Assembly: GCF_009856625.1 (NCBI RefSeq)
Contig: NZ_CP047241.1
Span: forward strand, 1,178,001 to 1,242,000
DNA length: 64,000 nt
Source: Aquitalea denitrificans
GTDB taxonomy: Bacteria; Pseudomonadota; Gammaproteobacteria; Burkholderiales; Chromobacteriaceae
Direction: 5' to 3'
Shown here: piece by piece, positions 41,828-50,678 of the stretch
Layout of the letters: the number at the start of each line of letters is the position of its first letter
Numbering within the stretch: the stretch's first letter is position 1
Position numbers and translations under genes: made by a program
Notes under the pieces: model-generated
What the model saw: the letters and a program-made list of their open reading frames with translations, nothing else
Told to the model about the DNA's origin: nothing
The model's database searches: none

Positions 41828-42747
41828 GCAAGCCGCGCAGCAACCGCCGCCAGATTGATGGCGTGCTGCTGATCGACAAGCCCTACGACATTTCCAGTAA
41901 TAACGCGCTGCAAAAGGCGCGCTGGTTGCTCAATGCCGCCAAGGCCGGCCATACCGGCGTGCTGGACCCCTTGGCCACCGGCTTGTTGCCGATGTGTCTG
42001 GGGGAGGCCACCAAGTTTTCCTCCTATCTGCTGGATGCCGACAAGGGCTATCGTGCTACTGTGCGTTTTGGCGCAGCCACCAGCACCGGCGACATCGAGG
42101 GTGAGGTGGTGCGGGAATGCCCGATTGCCTTTGATGAAGCCGGCCTGCTACAAGTGATGCAGCAGTTTGTTGGTGAAGTCAGCCAGGTGCCGCCGATGTA
42201 TTCGGCGCTCAAGCATCAGGGCAAACCGTTGTATGAATATGCCCGCGAAGGCATTGAAATTCATCGCGAGCCACGTCGCATCACCATCCACTCGCTCAAG
42301 CTGATCAGCTTTGATGGCGTGGAAGCGGTGATCGACGTGTTGTGCAGCAAGGGCACGTATATCCGCACCTTGGCGGAAGACATTGCCATTGCGCTGGATT
42401 GCGCTGCTCATCTGACCGGTTTGCGCCGCACCACTACCGGTGGCTTCCAGTTGTCCGAGGCCCATACCCTGGCCGATGTGGAGGCGCTGGACATGGCCGG
42501 GCGCGAAGCGCTGCTGTTGCCGGTCGACGTATTGGTGCAACACTTTCCGGCGCATACGCTGGATGCAGCCAGCGTCGCGCGTTTTATTCACGGACAGGCC
42601 GTGCGTTTTGCCGGTGAGTGTGCGAGAATGACGCGCTTTCGTGTTTACAGCGATGTAAATGCGGAGTTTCTGGGTCTGGCCGAGCTGCGGGATGATGACA
42701 TGCTGCACCCGATCAGACTCCTGGCTGTCAAACAGACAGCCTGCTAG
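41824..42747 (+). CDS. truB: tRNA pseudouridine(55) synthase TruB
   Basis: TruB converts U55 of the T-loop in nearly all tRNAs to pseudouridine and acts as a tRNA chaperone. The 307-residue protein contains the catalytic Asp in 'GHTGVLDPLATGLLPMCLG', 'KGYRATVRFGAATSTGDIEGEV' and 'CSKGTYIRTLAEDIA'. The start overlaps the rbfA stop (ATGA). A PUA-like C-terminal region follows residue 240. Confidence 0.97.
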   Translation: MSKPRSNRRQIDGVLLIDKPYDISSNNALQKARWLLNAAKAGHTGVLDPLATGLLPMCLGEATKFSSYLLDADKGYRATVRFGAATSTGDIEGEVVRECPIAFDEAGLLQVMQQFVGEVSQVPPMYSALKHQGKPLYEYAREGIEIHREPRRITIHSLKLISFDGVEAVIDVLCSKGTYIRTLAEDIAIALDCAAHLTGLRRTTTGGFQLSEAHTLADVEALDMAGREALLLPVDVLVQHFPAHTLDAASVARFIHGQAVRFAGECARMTRFRVYSDVNAEFLGLAELRDDDMLHPIRLLAVKQTAC

Positions 42748-42802
42748 CGAAGTGCGGATGGGTTGGGCAACCGGCTCGCTGCACTTGTCGGATCGCAAGA
42801 TC
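42746..42802 (+). promoter_or_regulatory. rpsO leader with alternative pairings
   Basis: Between truB and rpsO, AGCG (42746-42749) can pair with CGCT (42777-42780), and AAGTGC (42750-42755) with GCACTT (42781-42786). The adjacent arms cross, so the two pairings compete or form a strained pseudoknot. ggtt-gggc-aacc (42761-42772) lies in the enclosed region and gatc-gcaa-gatc (42791-42802) just downstream. Ribosomal protein S15 represses its own mRNA through a folded leader in E. coli; a similar role here is inference. Confidence 0.5.
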
Positions 42803-42827
42803 CTTACCTGATTTGGAGTTACCCAAA

Positions 42828-43097
42828 ATGGCAATGACCGCCGCCCAAAAAGCAGACATCGTTAAAAGCTTCCAACACAAGGAAGGCGATACCGGTTCGT
42901 CCGAAGTGCAAGTTGCACTGCTGACCGCTCGTATCAACGACCTGACCCCGCACTTCAAAGCCAATACAAAAGACCACCACAGCCGTCGTGGCCTGCTGAA
43001 GATGGTGAGCCGTCGTCGTCGTCTGCTTGACTACCTCAAGCGTACCGATGCTGACAGCTACCGCGCTCTGATTGCCCGTCTGGGTCTGCGCAAGTAA
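42828..43097 (+). CDS. rpsO: 30S ribosomal protein S15
   Basis: S15 is a primary 16S rRNA-binding protein that organises the central domain of the 30S subunit. The 89-residue product is canonical, with 'GDTGSSEVQVALLTARINDLTPHFKANTKDHHSRRGLLKMVSRRRRLLDYLKRTD'. The ATG at 42828 gives MAMTAAQKADI; TTTGGAG serves as ribosome-binding site. A strong terminator follows, but pnp is the next gene as in E. coli. Confidence 0.98.
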   Translation: MAMTAAQKADIVKSFQHKEGDTGSSEVQVALLTARINDLTPHFKANTKDHHSRRGLLKMVSRRRRLLDYLKRTDADSYRALIARLGLRK

Positions 43098-43110
43098 TTG
43101 GTTCAGGTTT

Positions 43111-43141
43111 GAAAAAGTCGCAGCTGGTCTGCGACTTTTTC
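43111..43141 (+). terminator. rpsO terminator
   Basis: A perfect 13-bp stem (gaaaaagtcgcag / ctgcgactttttc) with a 5-nt loop, 14 bp after the rpsO stop. It separates rpsO from pnp, as in E. coli. Confidence 0.9.
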
Positions 43142-43173
43142 ACGCTGGCCTTCAAGCACGCTGTATTACTGTG

Positions 43174-43238
43174 ACAACGGGGGGAGCCTCTAGAAATTTT
43201 GATCGATACCGGTCCGAATTTTTAGGGGTTCCCGTTGT
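43174..43238 (+). promoter_or_regulatory. Long stem-loop in the pnp leader (candidate RNase III/PNPase autoregulation site)
   Basis: acaacggg (43174-43181) pairs perfectly with cccgttgt (43231-43238). Above a three-base bulge, a further 14 bp (43185-43198 with 43217-43230, including three G-U pairs) continue the stem to a loop of 18 nt. The start codon is about 41 nt downstream. In E. coli a similar long leader stem is cut by RNase III and degraded by PNPase to repress pnp. Confidence 0.65.
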
Positions 43239-43279
43239 GTTTTCAGCTTGAAAAAACATTTTTGACTAAGGGATGCCCT

Positions 43280-45427
43280 GTGTTCAATAAAATCACCAAA
43301 TCGTTTCAGTATGGTAACCAGACCGTTACCCTGGAAACCGGCGAAGTAGCGCGCCAGGCTTCCGGCTCCGTTATTGTTTCCGTTGATGAAACCGTGGTTC
43401 TGGTTGCCGTTGTCGGCGGCAAGAACGTCAAGCCGGGTCAGGACTTCTTCCCGCTGACCGTAGACTACCTGGAGCGTACCTACGCTGCCGGTAAAATCCC
43501 GGGTGGCTTCTTCAAGCGCGAAGGCAAGCAATCCGAGAAGGAAGTGCTGACCAGCCGCCTGATCGACCGTCCGATCCGTCCGCTGTTCCCGGAAGGCTTC
43601 TACCACGACGTACAGATCGTGGCCACCGTGCTGTCGCTGAATCCGGAAGTGGATTCCGACATCCCGGCCATGATCGGTGCTTCCGCTGCACTGGCCATCT
43701 CCGGCCTGCCGTTTGCCGGCCCGATCGGTGCTGCCCGCGTGGGCTACGCCAATGGCGAATACATCCTGAACCCGACCAAGACCGAACTGTCCACTTCCGA
43801 AATGGATCTGGTGGTTGCCGGTACCGAACGCGCCGTGCTGATGGTGGAATCGGAAGCCAAGGAACTGGCCGAGTCCGTGATGCTGGGTGCCGTGGTATTT
43901 GGTCACGAGCAGATGCAGTCCGCCATCAAGGCCATCAACGAACTGGCCGACGAAGTGAACCCGGTGATGTTTGACTGGGCCGCTCCGGTACAGAACGAAG
44001 AGCTGATCGCCCAGGTACGCGGCATTGCCGGTGCCAAGCTGGCTGATGCCTTCCGCCTGCGTCAGAAGCAAGCCCGTACCGTGGCCATCAACGAAGCCTG
44101 GAGCGACGTGAAGGCTGCGCTGATCAATGAAGAAACCGACACCCTGAAAGCCAACGAGATCAAGGGCATCTTCAAGGGGCTGGAAGCTGAAATCGTCCGT
44201 GGTCAGATTCTGGCTGGCGAACCGCGTATTGATGGTCGCGACACCCGCACCGTGCGTCCGATCAGCATCCGCAGCAATGTGCTGCCGCGCACCCACGGTT
44301 CCGCCCTGTTTACCCGTGGCGAAACCCAGGGCCTGGTGGTAACCACTCTCGGCACCAAGCAGGATGAGCAGATCATCGACGCGCTGGCCGGTGAGTACAC
44401 CGAACGCTTCATGCTGCATTACAACTTCCCGCCGTACTCCACTGGTGAAGCCGGTCGCATGGGCCCGCCGAAGCGTCGTGAAATCGGCCATGGTCGTCTG
44501 GCCAAGCGCGCGCTGATCGCCGTACTGCCGCCGGAAACCGAATTCGGTTACTCCATGCGTGTGGTGTCGGAAATCACCGAATCCAACGGTTCCTCCTCCA
44601 TGGCTTCCGTTTGCGGTGGCTGCCTGTCGCTGCTGTCCGCCGGTGTACCGCTGAAGGCCCACGTGGCTGGTATCGCCATGGGTCTGATCCTGGAAGGCAA
44701 CCGTTTTGCCGTGCTGACCGACATCCTGGGTGATGAAGATCACCTGGGTGACATGGACTTCAAGGTGGCCGGTACTGCCGAAGGCATCACCGCCCTGCAG
44801 ATGGACATCAAGATCCAGGGCATCACCAAGGAAATCATGCAGGTTGCCCTGGCGCAAGCCAAGGAAGGCCGTCAGCATATCCTGGGCCTGATGAAGGAAG
44901 CCGTGGATGGCCCGCAAGAGCTGTCTGCCCACGCTCCGCGTCTGTACGTGATGAAGATCAATCCGGAAAAAATCCGTGACGTGATCGGCAAGGGCGGCGA
45001 AACCATCCGCTCCATCACCAAGGATACCGGCACCGAGATCAATATCGAGGAAGATGGCACCATCACCATCGCCTCCATTTCCGGTGAAGGCGCCGAGGCT
45101 GCCAAGAAGCGTATCGAAGAAATCACCGTTGAAGTTGAAGTGGGCAAGATCTACGAAGGTACCGTAGTGAAGATCCTCGACAACAACGTCGGTGCCATCG
45201 TTTCCATCCTGCCGGGCAAGGATGGTCTGGTACACATTTCCCAGATCGCTAACGAGCGTATCAAGAATGTGTCCGACTACCTGAAGGAAGGCCAGATCGT
45301 TAAGGTCAAGGCCATCGAAATGGACGATCGCGGTCGTATCCGTCTGTCCATCAAGGCTCTGCTGGAAGATGAATCCAAGGTAGCGCGCGAAACCGCCGAC
45401 GCCTTTGGCCTGAAGACCCAGCAGTAA
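43280..45427 (+). CDS. pnp: Polyribonucleotide nucleotidyltransferase (PNPase)
   Basis: PNPase degrades RNA 3' to 5' with phosphate and is a degradosome partner. The 715-residue product has two RNase PH domains (about 10-230 and 310-540) around a helical linker, then a KH domain ('PEKIRDVIGKGGETIRSIT') and an S1 domain ('GKIYEGTVVKILDNNVGAIVSILPGKDGLVHISQI'). GTG at 43280 is chosen since it gives the usual MFNKITKSF start and has AAGGGA 6 nt upstream; the in-frame TTG at 43235 lies inside the leader stem-loop region. Confidence 0.97.
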   Translation: MFNKITKSFQYGNQTVTLETGEVARQASGSVIVSVDETVVLVAVVGGKNVKPGQDFFPLTVDYLERTYAAGKIPGGFFKREGKQSEKEVLTSRLIDRPIRPLFPEGFYHDVQIVATVLSLNPEVDSDIPAMIGASAALAISGLPFAGPIGAARVGYANGEYILNPTKTELSTSEMDLVVAGTERAVLMVESEAKELAESVMLGAVVFGHEQMQSAIKAINELADEVNPVMFDWAAPVQNEELIAQVRGIAGAKLADAFRLRQKQARTVAINEAWSDVKAALINEETDTLKANEIKGIFKGLEAEIVRGQILAGEPRIDGRDTRTVRPISIRSNVLPRTHGSALFTRGETQGLVVTTLGTKQDEQIIDALAGEYTERFMLHYNFPPYSTGEAGRMGPPKRREIGHGRLAKRALIAVLPPETEFGYSMRVVSEITESNGSSSMASVCGGCLSLLSAGVPLKAHVAGIAMGLILEGNRFAVLTDILGDEDHLGDMDFKVAGTAEGITALQMDIKIQGITKEIMQVALAQAKEGRQHILGLMKEAVDGPQELSAHAPRLYVMKINPEKIRDVIGKGGETIRSITKDTGTEINIEEDGTITIASISGEGAEAAKKRIEEITVEVEVGKIYEGTVVKILDNNVGAIVSILPGKDGLVHISQIANERIKNVSDYLKEGQIVKVKAIEMDDRGRIRLSIKALLEDESKVARETADAFGLKTQQ

Positions 45428-45450
45428 TCACCGGCCTGCCGGTAAGCCAG

Positions 45451-45477
45451 AAAGCCCGCAGCGATGCGGGCTTTTTT
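45451..45477 (+). terminator. pnp terminator
   Basis: Hairpin aagcccgca-gcga-tgcgggctt followed by TTTT, 24 bp after the pnp stop; ends the rimP-to-pnp region. Confidence 0.9.
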
Positions 45478-45831
45478 GCGTTCTGCAGCATCGGCGGGCA
45501 GGGGCGTGTAGTGTGATCTGACGCACCGCAAGGGCTGGAGTGGATGTCGCGATTGCGGCAGGCTGGTGGCCCGCACGATAGTCTTTTTGCGCTGATTTCT
45601 TGCCTATTGTGCCGGCTTGTTGTGCAAGATGTTGAAAGTAAAGATAAATATTGCGGATTGGCGGGTTTGAGATAGGTCAAGTAATTTTATAAGCTGATGT
45701 CGCAAACCGGATATGGGATCGTCGGAAGATTCGATTAGAATCATTTCAAGCGTATTAAATCATAACAATGCCGTTTACTGCCCCGGACAGCAGGCAGAAA
45801 CGGAGGACCAAGCAGGAAGGAAACTAAAAAG
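45478..45831 (+). other. Regulatory region upstream of the arginine succinyltransferase operon
   Basis: No gene supported. The right half is AT-rich. A perfect 5-bp inverted repeat with 5-bp spacer, gattc-gatta-gaatc (45728-45742), lies about 90 bp before astC and could be an operator, for example for an arginine-responsive regulator, but it is a poor match to the E. coli ARG box. A TTGA-N6-TCAA motif is present at 45667-45680. No convincing promoter hexamers. Confidence 0.4.
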
Positions 45832-47046
45832 ATGAGCAATTCGATCACCCGCGCTGATTTCGACCAGGTCATGGTCCCCAATTACGGCCCGGCAGCATTT
45901 ATTCCGGTCAAGGGTCTGGGTTCGCGTGTCTGGGATCAGGATGGTCGCGAATTCATTGATCTGGCCGGTGGTATCGCGGTGAATTCGCTGGGCCATTGCC
46001 ACCCGCAACTGGTGGCTGCGCTGACCGAACAGGCTGGCAAGCTGTGGCATGTATCCAATGTGTTTACCAACGAGCCGGTACTGAAGCTGGCCCATGCGCT
46101 GACTGCGGCCACCTTTGCCGACCGTGCCTTCTTCTGCAACTCCGGTGCCGAGGCCAATGAAGCCTGCTTCAAGCTGGCACGCAAATACGCTGCCGATCAT
46201 TTCGGCGCGGACAAGAACGAAATCATCTCCTGCAAGAACTCCTTCCACGGTCGTACCCTGTTCACCGTGAGCGTGGGTGGTCAGCCCAAGTACACCGAGG
46301 GCTTTGCTCCGGTACCGGCTGGCATCCACCATTTCGAGTTCAACAATATCGATTCCCTCAAGGCCGCCATCAGCGACCGCACCTGCGCCGTGGTCATCGA
46401 GCCGGTACAGGGTGAGGGTGGCGTGCTGCCGGCTGACAAGGCCTTCCTGCAAGCCGCACGCGAACTGTGCGACCAGCACAATGCCTTGCTGATTTTCGAT
46501 GAAGTACAAACCGGCGTGGGCCGTACCGGCTCGCTGTATGCCTATCAGGAATATGGCGTCACCCCGGACATCTTGTCCAGCGCCAAAGCTCTGGGTGGTG
46601 GCTTTCCCATCGGGGCGATGCTGACCACCGACAAGATCGCCAAGAGCTTCTCGGTCGGCACTCACGGAACCACTTATGGTGGCAATCCGCTGGCGTCCGC
46701 AGTAGCCCTCAAGGTCATCGAAATCGTCAATACCCCGGAAGTGCTGGCCGGTGTGCGTGCCAAGAGCCAGCGTCTGCGCGATGGCCTGAACGCCATCAAT
46801 GACAAGTACAAGGTATTCAAGGGAGTGCGCGGCATGGGCCTGCTGCTGGGTTGCGTGCTGAGCGACGACTTTGCCGGCCGTGCCAAGGACTTCATCACCG
46901 CTGCTGCCAAGCATCAGCTGCTGCTGCTGGTTGCCGGTGTCAATGTCGTGCGCCTGGCACCTTCGCTGGTGGTGGAAGAGCGTGACATCGACGAAGCCCT
47001 GCAGCGTTTCGATGCTGCAGTAGCCGAAATCGTCGCCGCCAAGTAA
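45832..47046 (+). CDS. astC: Succinylornithine transaminase (acetylornithine aminotransferase family)
   Basis: This class III PLP aminotransferase converts N2-succinylornithine to succinylglutamate semialdehyde in the AST arginine pathway and often also acts on acetylornithine. The 404-residue protein shows 'FFCNSGAEANEACFKLAR', 'VVIEPVQGEGGVLPA', 'LLIFDEVQTGVGRTG' and the PLP Lys in 'SSAKALGGGFPIGAM'. Position before aruF/aruG/astD/astB supports a catabolic rather than biosynthetic role. Ribosome-binding site AAGGAAAC precedes the ATG. Confidence 0.94.
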   Translation: MSNSITRADFDQVMVPNYGPAAFIPVKGLGSRVWDQDGREFIDLAGGIAVNSLGHCHPQLVAALTEQAGKLWHVSNVFTNEPVLKLAHALTAATFADRAFFCNSGAEANEACFKLARKYAADHFGADKNEIISCKNSFHGRTLFTVSVGGQPKYTEGFAPVPAGIHHFEFNNIDSLKAAISDRTCAVVIEPVQGEGGVLPADKAFLQAARELCDQHNALLIFDEVQTGVGRTGSLYAYQEYGVTPDILSSAKALGGGFPIGAMLTTDKIAKSFSVGTHGTTYGGNPLASAVALKVIEIVNTPEVLAGVRAKSQRLRDGLNAINDKYKVFKGVRGMGLLLGCVLSDDFAGRAKDFITAAAKHQLLLLVAGVNVVRLAPSLVVEERDIDEALQRFDAAVAEIVAAK

Positions 47047-47155
47047 GCCCCCGTTTTTTCTGCAAGAGACACCACAGCCCGGCCTTGCCGTGGCTGTGGG
47101 TACGGCTGCGCCCGCGAAACGGCGCAGCGGCTTACCCCCCAGAGGGAGGTTACCC

Positions 47156-48175
47156 ATGTTTATCGTGCGCCCCGTCCGTACAGCCGACTTGCCCGCCATC
47201 GAAAGAATGGCTGTTGCCAGCGGTATCGGAGTGACCAGCCTGCCCAATAATCGGGACAAGCTGTTCGAACGCATCCAGCAGTCTTCATCGTCTTTCGAGT
47301 TTGAAGCCACCGCCGAAACCGGCAGCGAATATTATATGTTCGTGCTGGAATCCGCTGGCGAGGTGGTTGGCACCGCCTCCATCAGCGCCTGTGCCGGTTT
47401 TGACGAGCCCTTCTACAGCTACCGTAGCGAAACCTTTGTGCATGCCTCGCGCACCCTCAAGGTGAACAACCGCGTGCATGTGCTCAATATCTGCCACGAC
47501 CTCACCGGCATGGTGCAGCTGTGCGGTTTCTATGCCGATGCCGTACTGGAACCGCTGGCCGCCGAGCTGTTGTCACGGGCGCGTTTGCTGTTCATCGCCT
47601 CGGCGCGTGAGCGCTTTGGCCGCCGCATCATTGCCGAAATGCAGGGCATTCATGACGATGCCGGCCAGTCGCCGTTCTGGAACGCCATTGGCCGTCGTTT
47701 CTTCAATATGGATTTCCTGCAGGTCGAGCAGGCCTTTGTCGGCCACAGCAAAACCTTTATCGCCGAGCTGATGCCCAGCTATCCCATCTACGTGCCCTTG
47801 CTGCCGGATGAGGCGCAGAACGCCATTGGCCAGATTCACGCCAATTTCGAGCGTCCCTGCCGCTTGCTGACCACCGAAGGTTTCGAGGCCGACAACTACA
47901 TCGACATCTTCGATGGCGGTGCGGTGCTGACTGCCGAGCTGGATAGACTGCAAACGCTGGAGCGCAATCGTTGCCACCCGGTGGAAGTGTCAGCCAGCTT
48001 GCCGGCCCAGGCCAACCTGCAATTGGTGTGTAACCTGCAGGTGGGCGACTTTGTTGCCGCCGCCATCCGCGTGGCCATTGTTGACGGCGTGGCCTTCATT
48101 AATCCGGATGCCGCGCAGGCGCTGGGTGTAAGCAGTGGCGACACCGTGCGTGTGGTCGGCTTGCAGCAAGGCTGA
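47156..48175 (+). CDS. aruF: Arginine/ornithine N-succinyltransferase, alpha subunit
   Basis: The alpha subunit of the two-subunit enzyme that succinylates arginine (and ornithine) with succinyl-CoA, the entry step of the AST pathway. The 339-residue GNAT-related protein starts 'MFIVRPVRTADLPAIERMAVASGIGVTSLP' and contains 'AEMQGIHDDAGQSPFWNAIGRRFFNMDFLQ'. GAGGGAGG is the ribosome-binding site at 47156; the longer upstream frame is rejected. It is clearly paralogous to the next gene, so the pair arose by duplication. Confidence 0.95.
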   Translation: MFIVRPVRTADLPAIERMAVASGIGVTSLPNNRDKLFERIQQSSSSFEFEATAETGSEYYMFVLESAGEVVGTASISACAGFDEPFYSYRSETFVHASRTLKVNNRVHVLNICHDLTGMVQLCGFYADAVLEPLAAELLSRARLLFIASARERFGRRIIAEMQGIHDDAGQSPFWNAIGRRFFNMDFLQVEQAFVGHSKTFIAELMPSYPIYVPLLPDEAQNAIGQIHANFERPCRLLTTEGFEADNYIDIFDGGAVLTAELDRLQTLERNRCHPVEVSASLPAQANLQLVCNLQVGDFVAAAIRVAIVDGVAFINPDAAQALGVSSGDTVRVVGLQQG

Positions 48176-48186
48176 GGAGAAACAGC

Positions 48187-49221
48187 ATGATGATTATCCG
48201 TCCGATCGCACACAGCGATCTGCCCGGCCTGATGAATCTGGCGCGTAGTGCTGGTGTGGGTCTTACCTCGCTGCCGGTAAATGAAGACCGCTTGGCGCGT
48301 CGCATCAGCCGCTCGGTATTGTCCTTTGCCGGCGAGCTGGACCGCGCCGATCAGGGCTATGTGTTCGTGCTGGAAGACAGCGAAACCGGCCAGGTTGGCG
48401 GCATCTGCGCACTGGAAGCCGCCGTCGGCCTGAAAGAGCCCTGGTACAACTATCGCGTGGGCACCATCGTCCATGCTTCGGACGAGTTGGGCGTGTATTC
48501 GCGTCACGAAACCCTGTTCCTGTCCAATGACCATACCGGTTATTCCGAGCTGTGCACCTTGTTCCTGCACCCGGATTTCCGTGCTAACCGCAACGGCGGC
48601 CTGCTGTCGAAAAGCCGCTTCCTGTTTCTGGCGCAATTCCCGCAGCTGTTCGGCAAGACCGTGGTGGCGGAGATGCGTGGAGTATCCGATGCCGATGGCC
48701 GCTCGCCCTTCTGGGAGGGGCTGGGCCGTCATTTCTTCTCCATCGACTTTGCCGAGGCGGATTACCTCACTGGCGTCGGTCAGAAGGCCTTTGTCGCCGA
48801 ACTGATGCCCAAGCATCCGGTATACGTGGATTTCCTGCCGGCAGATGCCCAGGCGGTGATCGGCAAGACCCACGACAACACCCGCCCGGCCGTGGCCATG
48901 CTGGAATCCGAAGGCTTCCGCTACGAAGGTTATGTCGACATTTTCGATGCCGGTCCTACCGTGCAGGCCTATACCAGCGAGATTCGTGCGGTGAAGGAAA
49001 GCCGTACCGTGGCGGTGCGGCTGGCCGACCCGCTGCCGGAAGGCGAGCGTTGCCACTATCTGGTATCCAATGAATCGCTGACCGGTTTCCGGGTGATTCT
49101 GGCTGACGCCCCGGCCCCCACCCACGAATTCTGCCTGACGCCGGAACAGGCGCAGGCCCTGAATGTGCAGCAAGGCGAACACGTGCGCTGCGTGGCGCTG
49201 TCGCCCAAGGAGAAAGCATGA
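48187..49221 (+). CDS. aruG: Arginine N-succinyltransferase, beta subunit
   Basis: A 344-residue paralogue of the preceding subunit ('MMIIRPIAHSDLPGLMNLARSAGVGLTSLP', 'AEMRGVSDADGRSPFWEGLGRHFFSIDF', 'AELMPKHPVYVDFLP'). Enzymes of enterobacteria are homo-oligomers of a single AstA, whereas pseudomonads and this organism have two subunits. It starts 11 bp after aruF and overlaps astD by 4 bp, consistent with one transcript. Confidence 0.95.
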   Translation: MMIIRPIAHSDLPGLMNLARSAGVGLTSLPVNEDRLARRISRSVLSFAGELDRADQGYVFVLEDSETGQVGGICALEAAVGLKEPWYNYRVGTIVHASDELGVYSRHETLFLSNDHTGYSELCTLFLHPDFRANRNGGLLSKSRFLFLAQFPQLFGKTVVAEMRGVSDADGRSPFWEGLGRHFFSIDFAEADYLTGVGQKAFVAELMPKHPVYVDFLPADAQAVIGKTHDNTRPAVAMLESEGFRYEGYVDIFDAGPTVQAYTSEIRAVKESRTVAVRLADPLPEGERCHYLVSNESLTGFRVILADAPAPTHEFCLTPEQAQALNVQQGEHVRCVALSPKEKA

Positions 49222-50678
49222 GCACCCTGTTTATCAATGGTGAATGGCTGGCTGGTACCGGCGCGGCCATGAGCAAGACCAATCCGGCCACTGCCCAAGT
49301 CATCTGGCAAGGGCAGGGCGCTGATGCGGCGCAGGTGGATGCCGCGGTGGCGCATGCACGTCAGGCTTTCAAAGCCTGGGCACGTACCGGGCTGGATCAG
49401 CGTATTGCCATCGCCCGTCGTTTTGGCGAGCTGCTGACTACCAACAAGGACGCACTGGCCACCATTATTGCCAAGGAAACCGGCAAGCCGATGTGGGAAG
49501 CGCTGACCGAAGTCACCACCATGGTCAACAAGGTGGAGATTTCGGTGAAGTCCTATAACGAGCGTACTGGCGAGCGCGCCGCGACCATGGGCGATGCCCA
49601 GGCGGTGCTGCGCCACAAGCCGCATGGCGTGGTTGCCGTATTCGGCCCTTACAACTTCCCCGGTCATTTGCCGAATGGCCATATCGTACCGGCGCTGCTG
49701 GCGGGTAACTGCGTACTGTTCAAACCGTCGGAACTGACGCCGTGGACCGCACAGGAAACGGTGCGCCTGTGGGCCGAAGCCGGCTTACCGACCGGGGTGA
49801 TTGCCCTGCTGCAAGGCGCGCGTGAAACCGGCATTGCCCTGGCTGGCCACAAGGGCATCGACGGCCTGTTCTTTACCGGCAGCTCGGCTACGGGTGAACT
49901 GCTGCACCGCAATTTCGGTGGTCAGCCGGACAAGATCGTGGCGCTGGAAATGGGCGGCAACAATCCGCTGATCGTGGAAGACGTGGCCGATATCGATGCC
50001 GCCGTGCACCACATCGTCCAGTCCGCATTCGTGTCGGCCGGCCAACGCTGCACCTGCGCGCGCCGCCTGCTGCTGCCGCAAGGGGCGTGGGGCGATGCGC
50101 TGCTGGCCCGATTGGTTGAAGTCACCGCCAAGCTGAAAGTGGGGCAGTACGACGAGCAACCGGCACCGTTCATGGGTGCGGTAATTTCCAATGCTGCTGC
50201 CGAAGCCCTGCTCAAGGCACAGGCCTGGCTGCTGGACAACGGCGGCAAGAGCCTGCTGGAAATGCGCCGCCTGACACCGGATGCCGCCATCCTGTCGCCC
50301 GGCATCATCGACAGCACCGCGGTGGATCGCCCGGATGAAGAGTTCTTCGGCCCGCTGCTGCAAGTCATCCGCTATGCCGACTTTGACGAGGCCATCGCCA
50401 TTGCCAACGACACCCGCTTTGGCCTGGCTGGCGGTGTGCTGTCGGATAGCCGTGCTCTGTACGAACGCTATCTGCTGGAAAGCCGTGCTGGCGTGGTCAA
50501 CTGGAACAAGCCGCTGACCGGCGCTTCCAGTGCCGCTCCCTTCGGTGGTATCGGTGCCTCTGGCAACCATCGCCCCAGCGCCTACTATGCCGCGGATTAC
50601 TGCGCTTACCCGGTGGCTTCGCTGGAGTGCGACAGCCTGACCGTGCCTGCCCAACTTTCTCCGGGGATTACACTGTGA
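49218..50678 (+). CDS. astD: Succinylglutamate-semialdehyde dehydrogenase
   Basis: AstD oxidises N-succinylglutamate semialdehyde to N-succinylglutamate with NAD. The 486-residue aldehyde dehydrogenase carries the catalytic Glu in 'ALEMGGNNPLIVED', the catalytic Cys in 'SAGQRCTCARR' and 'DEEFFGPLLQVIRY'. The N-terminal 'FINGEWLAGTGAAMSKTNPATAQVIWQG' is typical of AstD. It overlaps aruG at the start and astB at the end by 4 bp each. Confidence 0.96.
   Translation: MSTLFINGEWLAGTGAAMSKTNPATAQVIWQGQGADAAQVDAAVAHARQAFKAWARTGLDQRIAIARRFGELLTTNKDALATIIAKETGKPMWEALTEVTTMVNKVEISVKSYNERTGERAATMGDAQAVLRHKPHGVVAVFGPYNFPGHLPNGHIVPALLAGNCVLFKPSELTPWTAQETVRLWAEAGLPTGVIALLQGARETGIALAGHKGIDGLFFTGSSATGELLHRNFGGQPDKIVALEMGGNNPLIVEDVADIDAAVHHIVQSAFVSAGQRCTCARRLLLPQGAWGDALLARLVEVTAKLKVGQYDEQPAPFMGAVISNAAAEALLKAQAWLLDNGGKSLLEMRRLTPDAAILSPGIIDSTAVDRPDEEFFGPLLQVIRYADFDEAIAIANDTRFGLAGGVLSDSRALYERYLLESRAGVVNWNKPLTGASSAAPFGGIGASGNHRPSAYYAADYCAYPVASLECDSLTVPAQLSPGITL

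Noticed and set aside
43190..45235. 681-codon open frame on the minus strand
   Set aside because: Antisense to pnp, which is unambiguous.
45667..45680. TTGA-N6-TCAA motif upstream of astC as an FNR/ANR site
   Set aside because: Matches only the core, and no -10 box sits at the spacing needed for activation.
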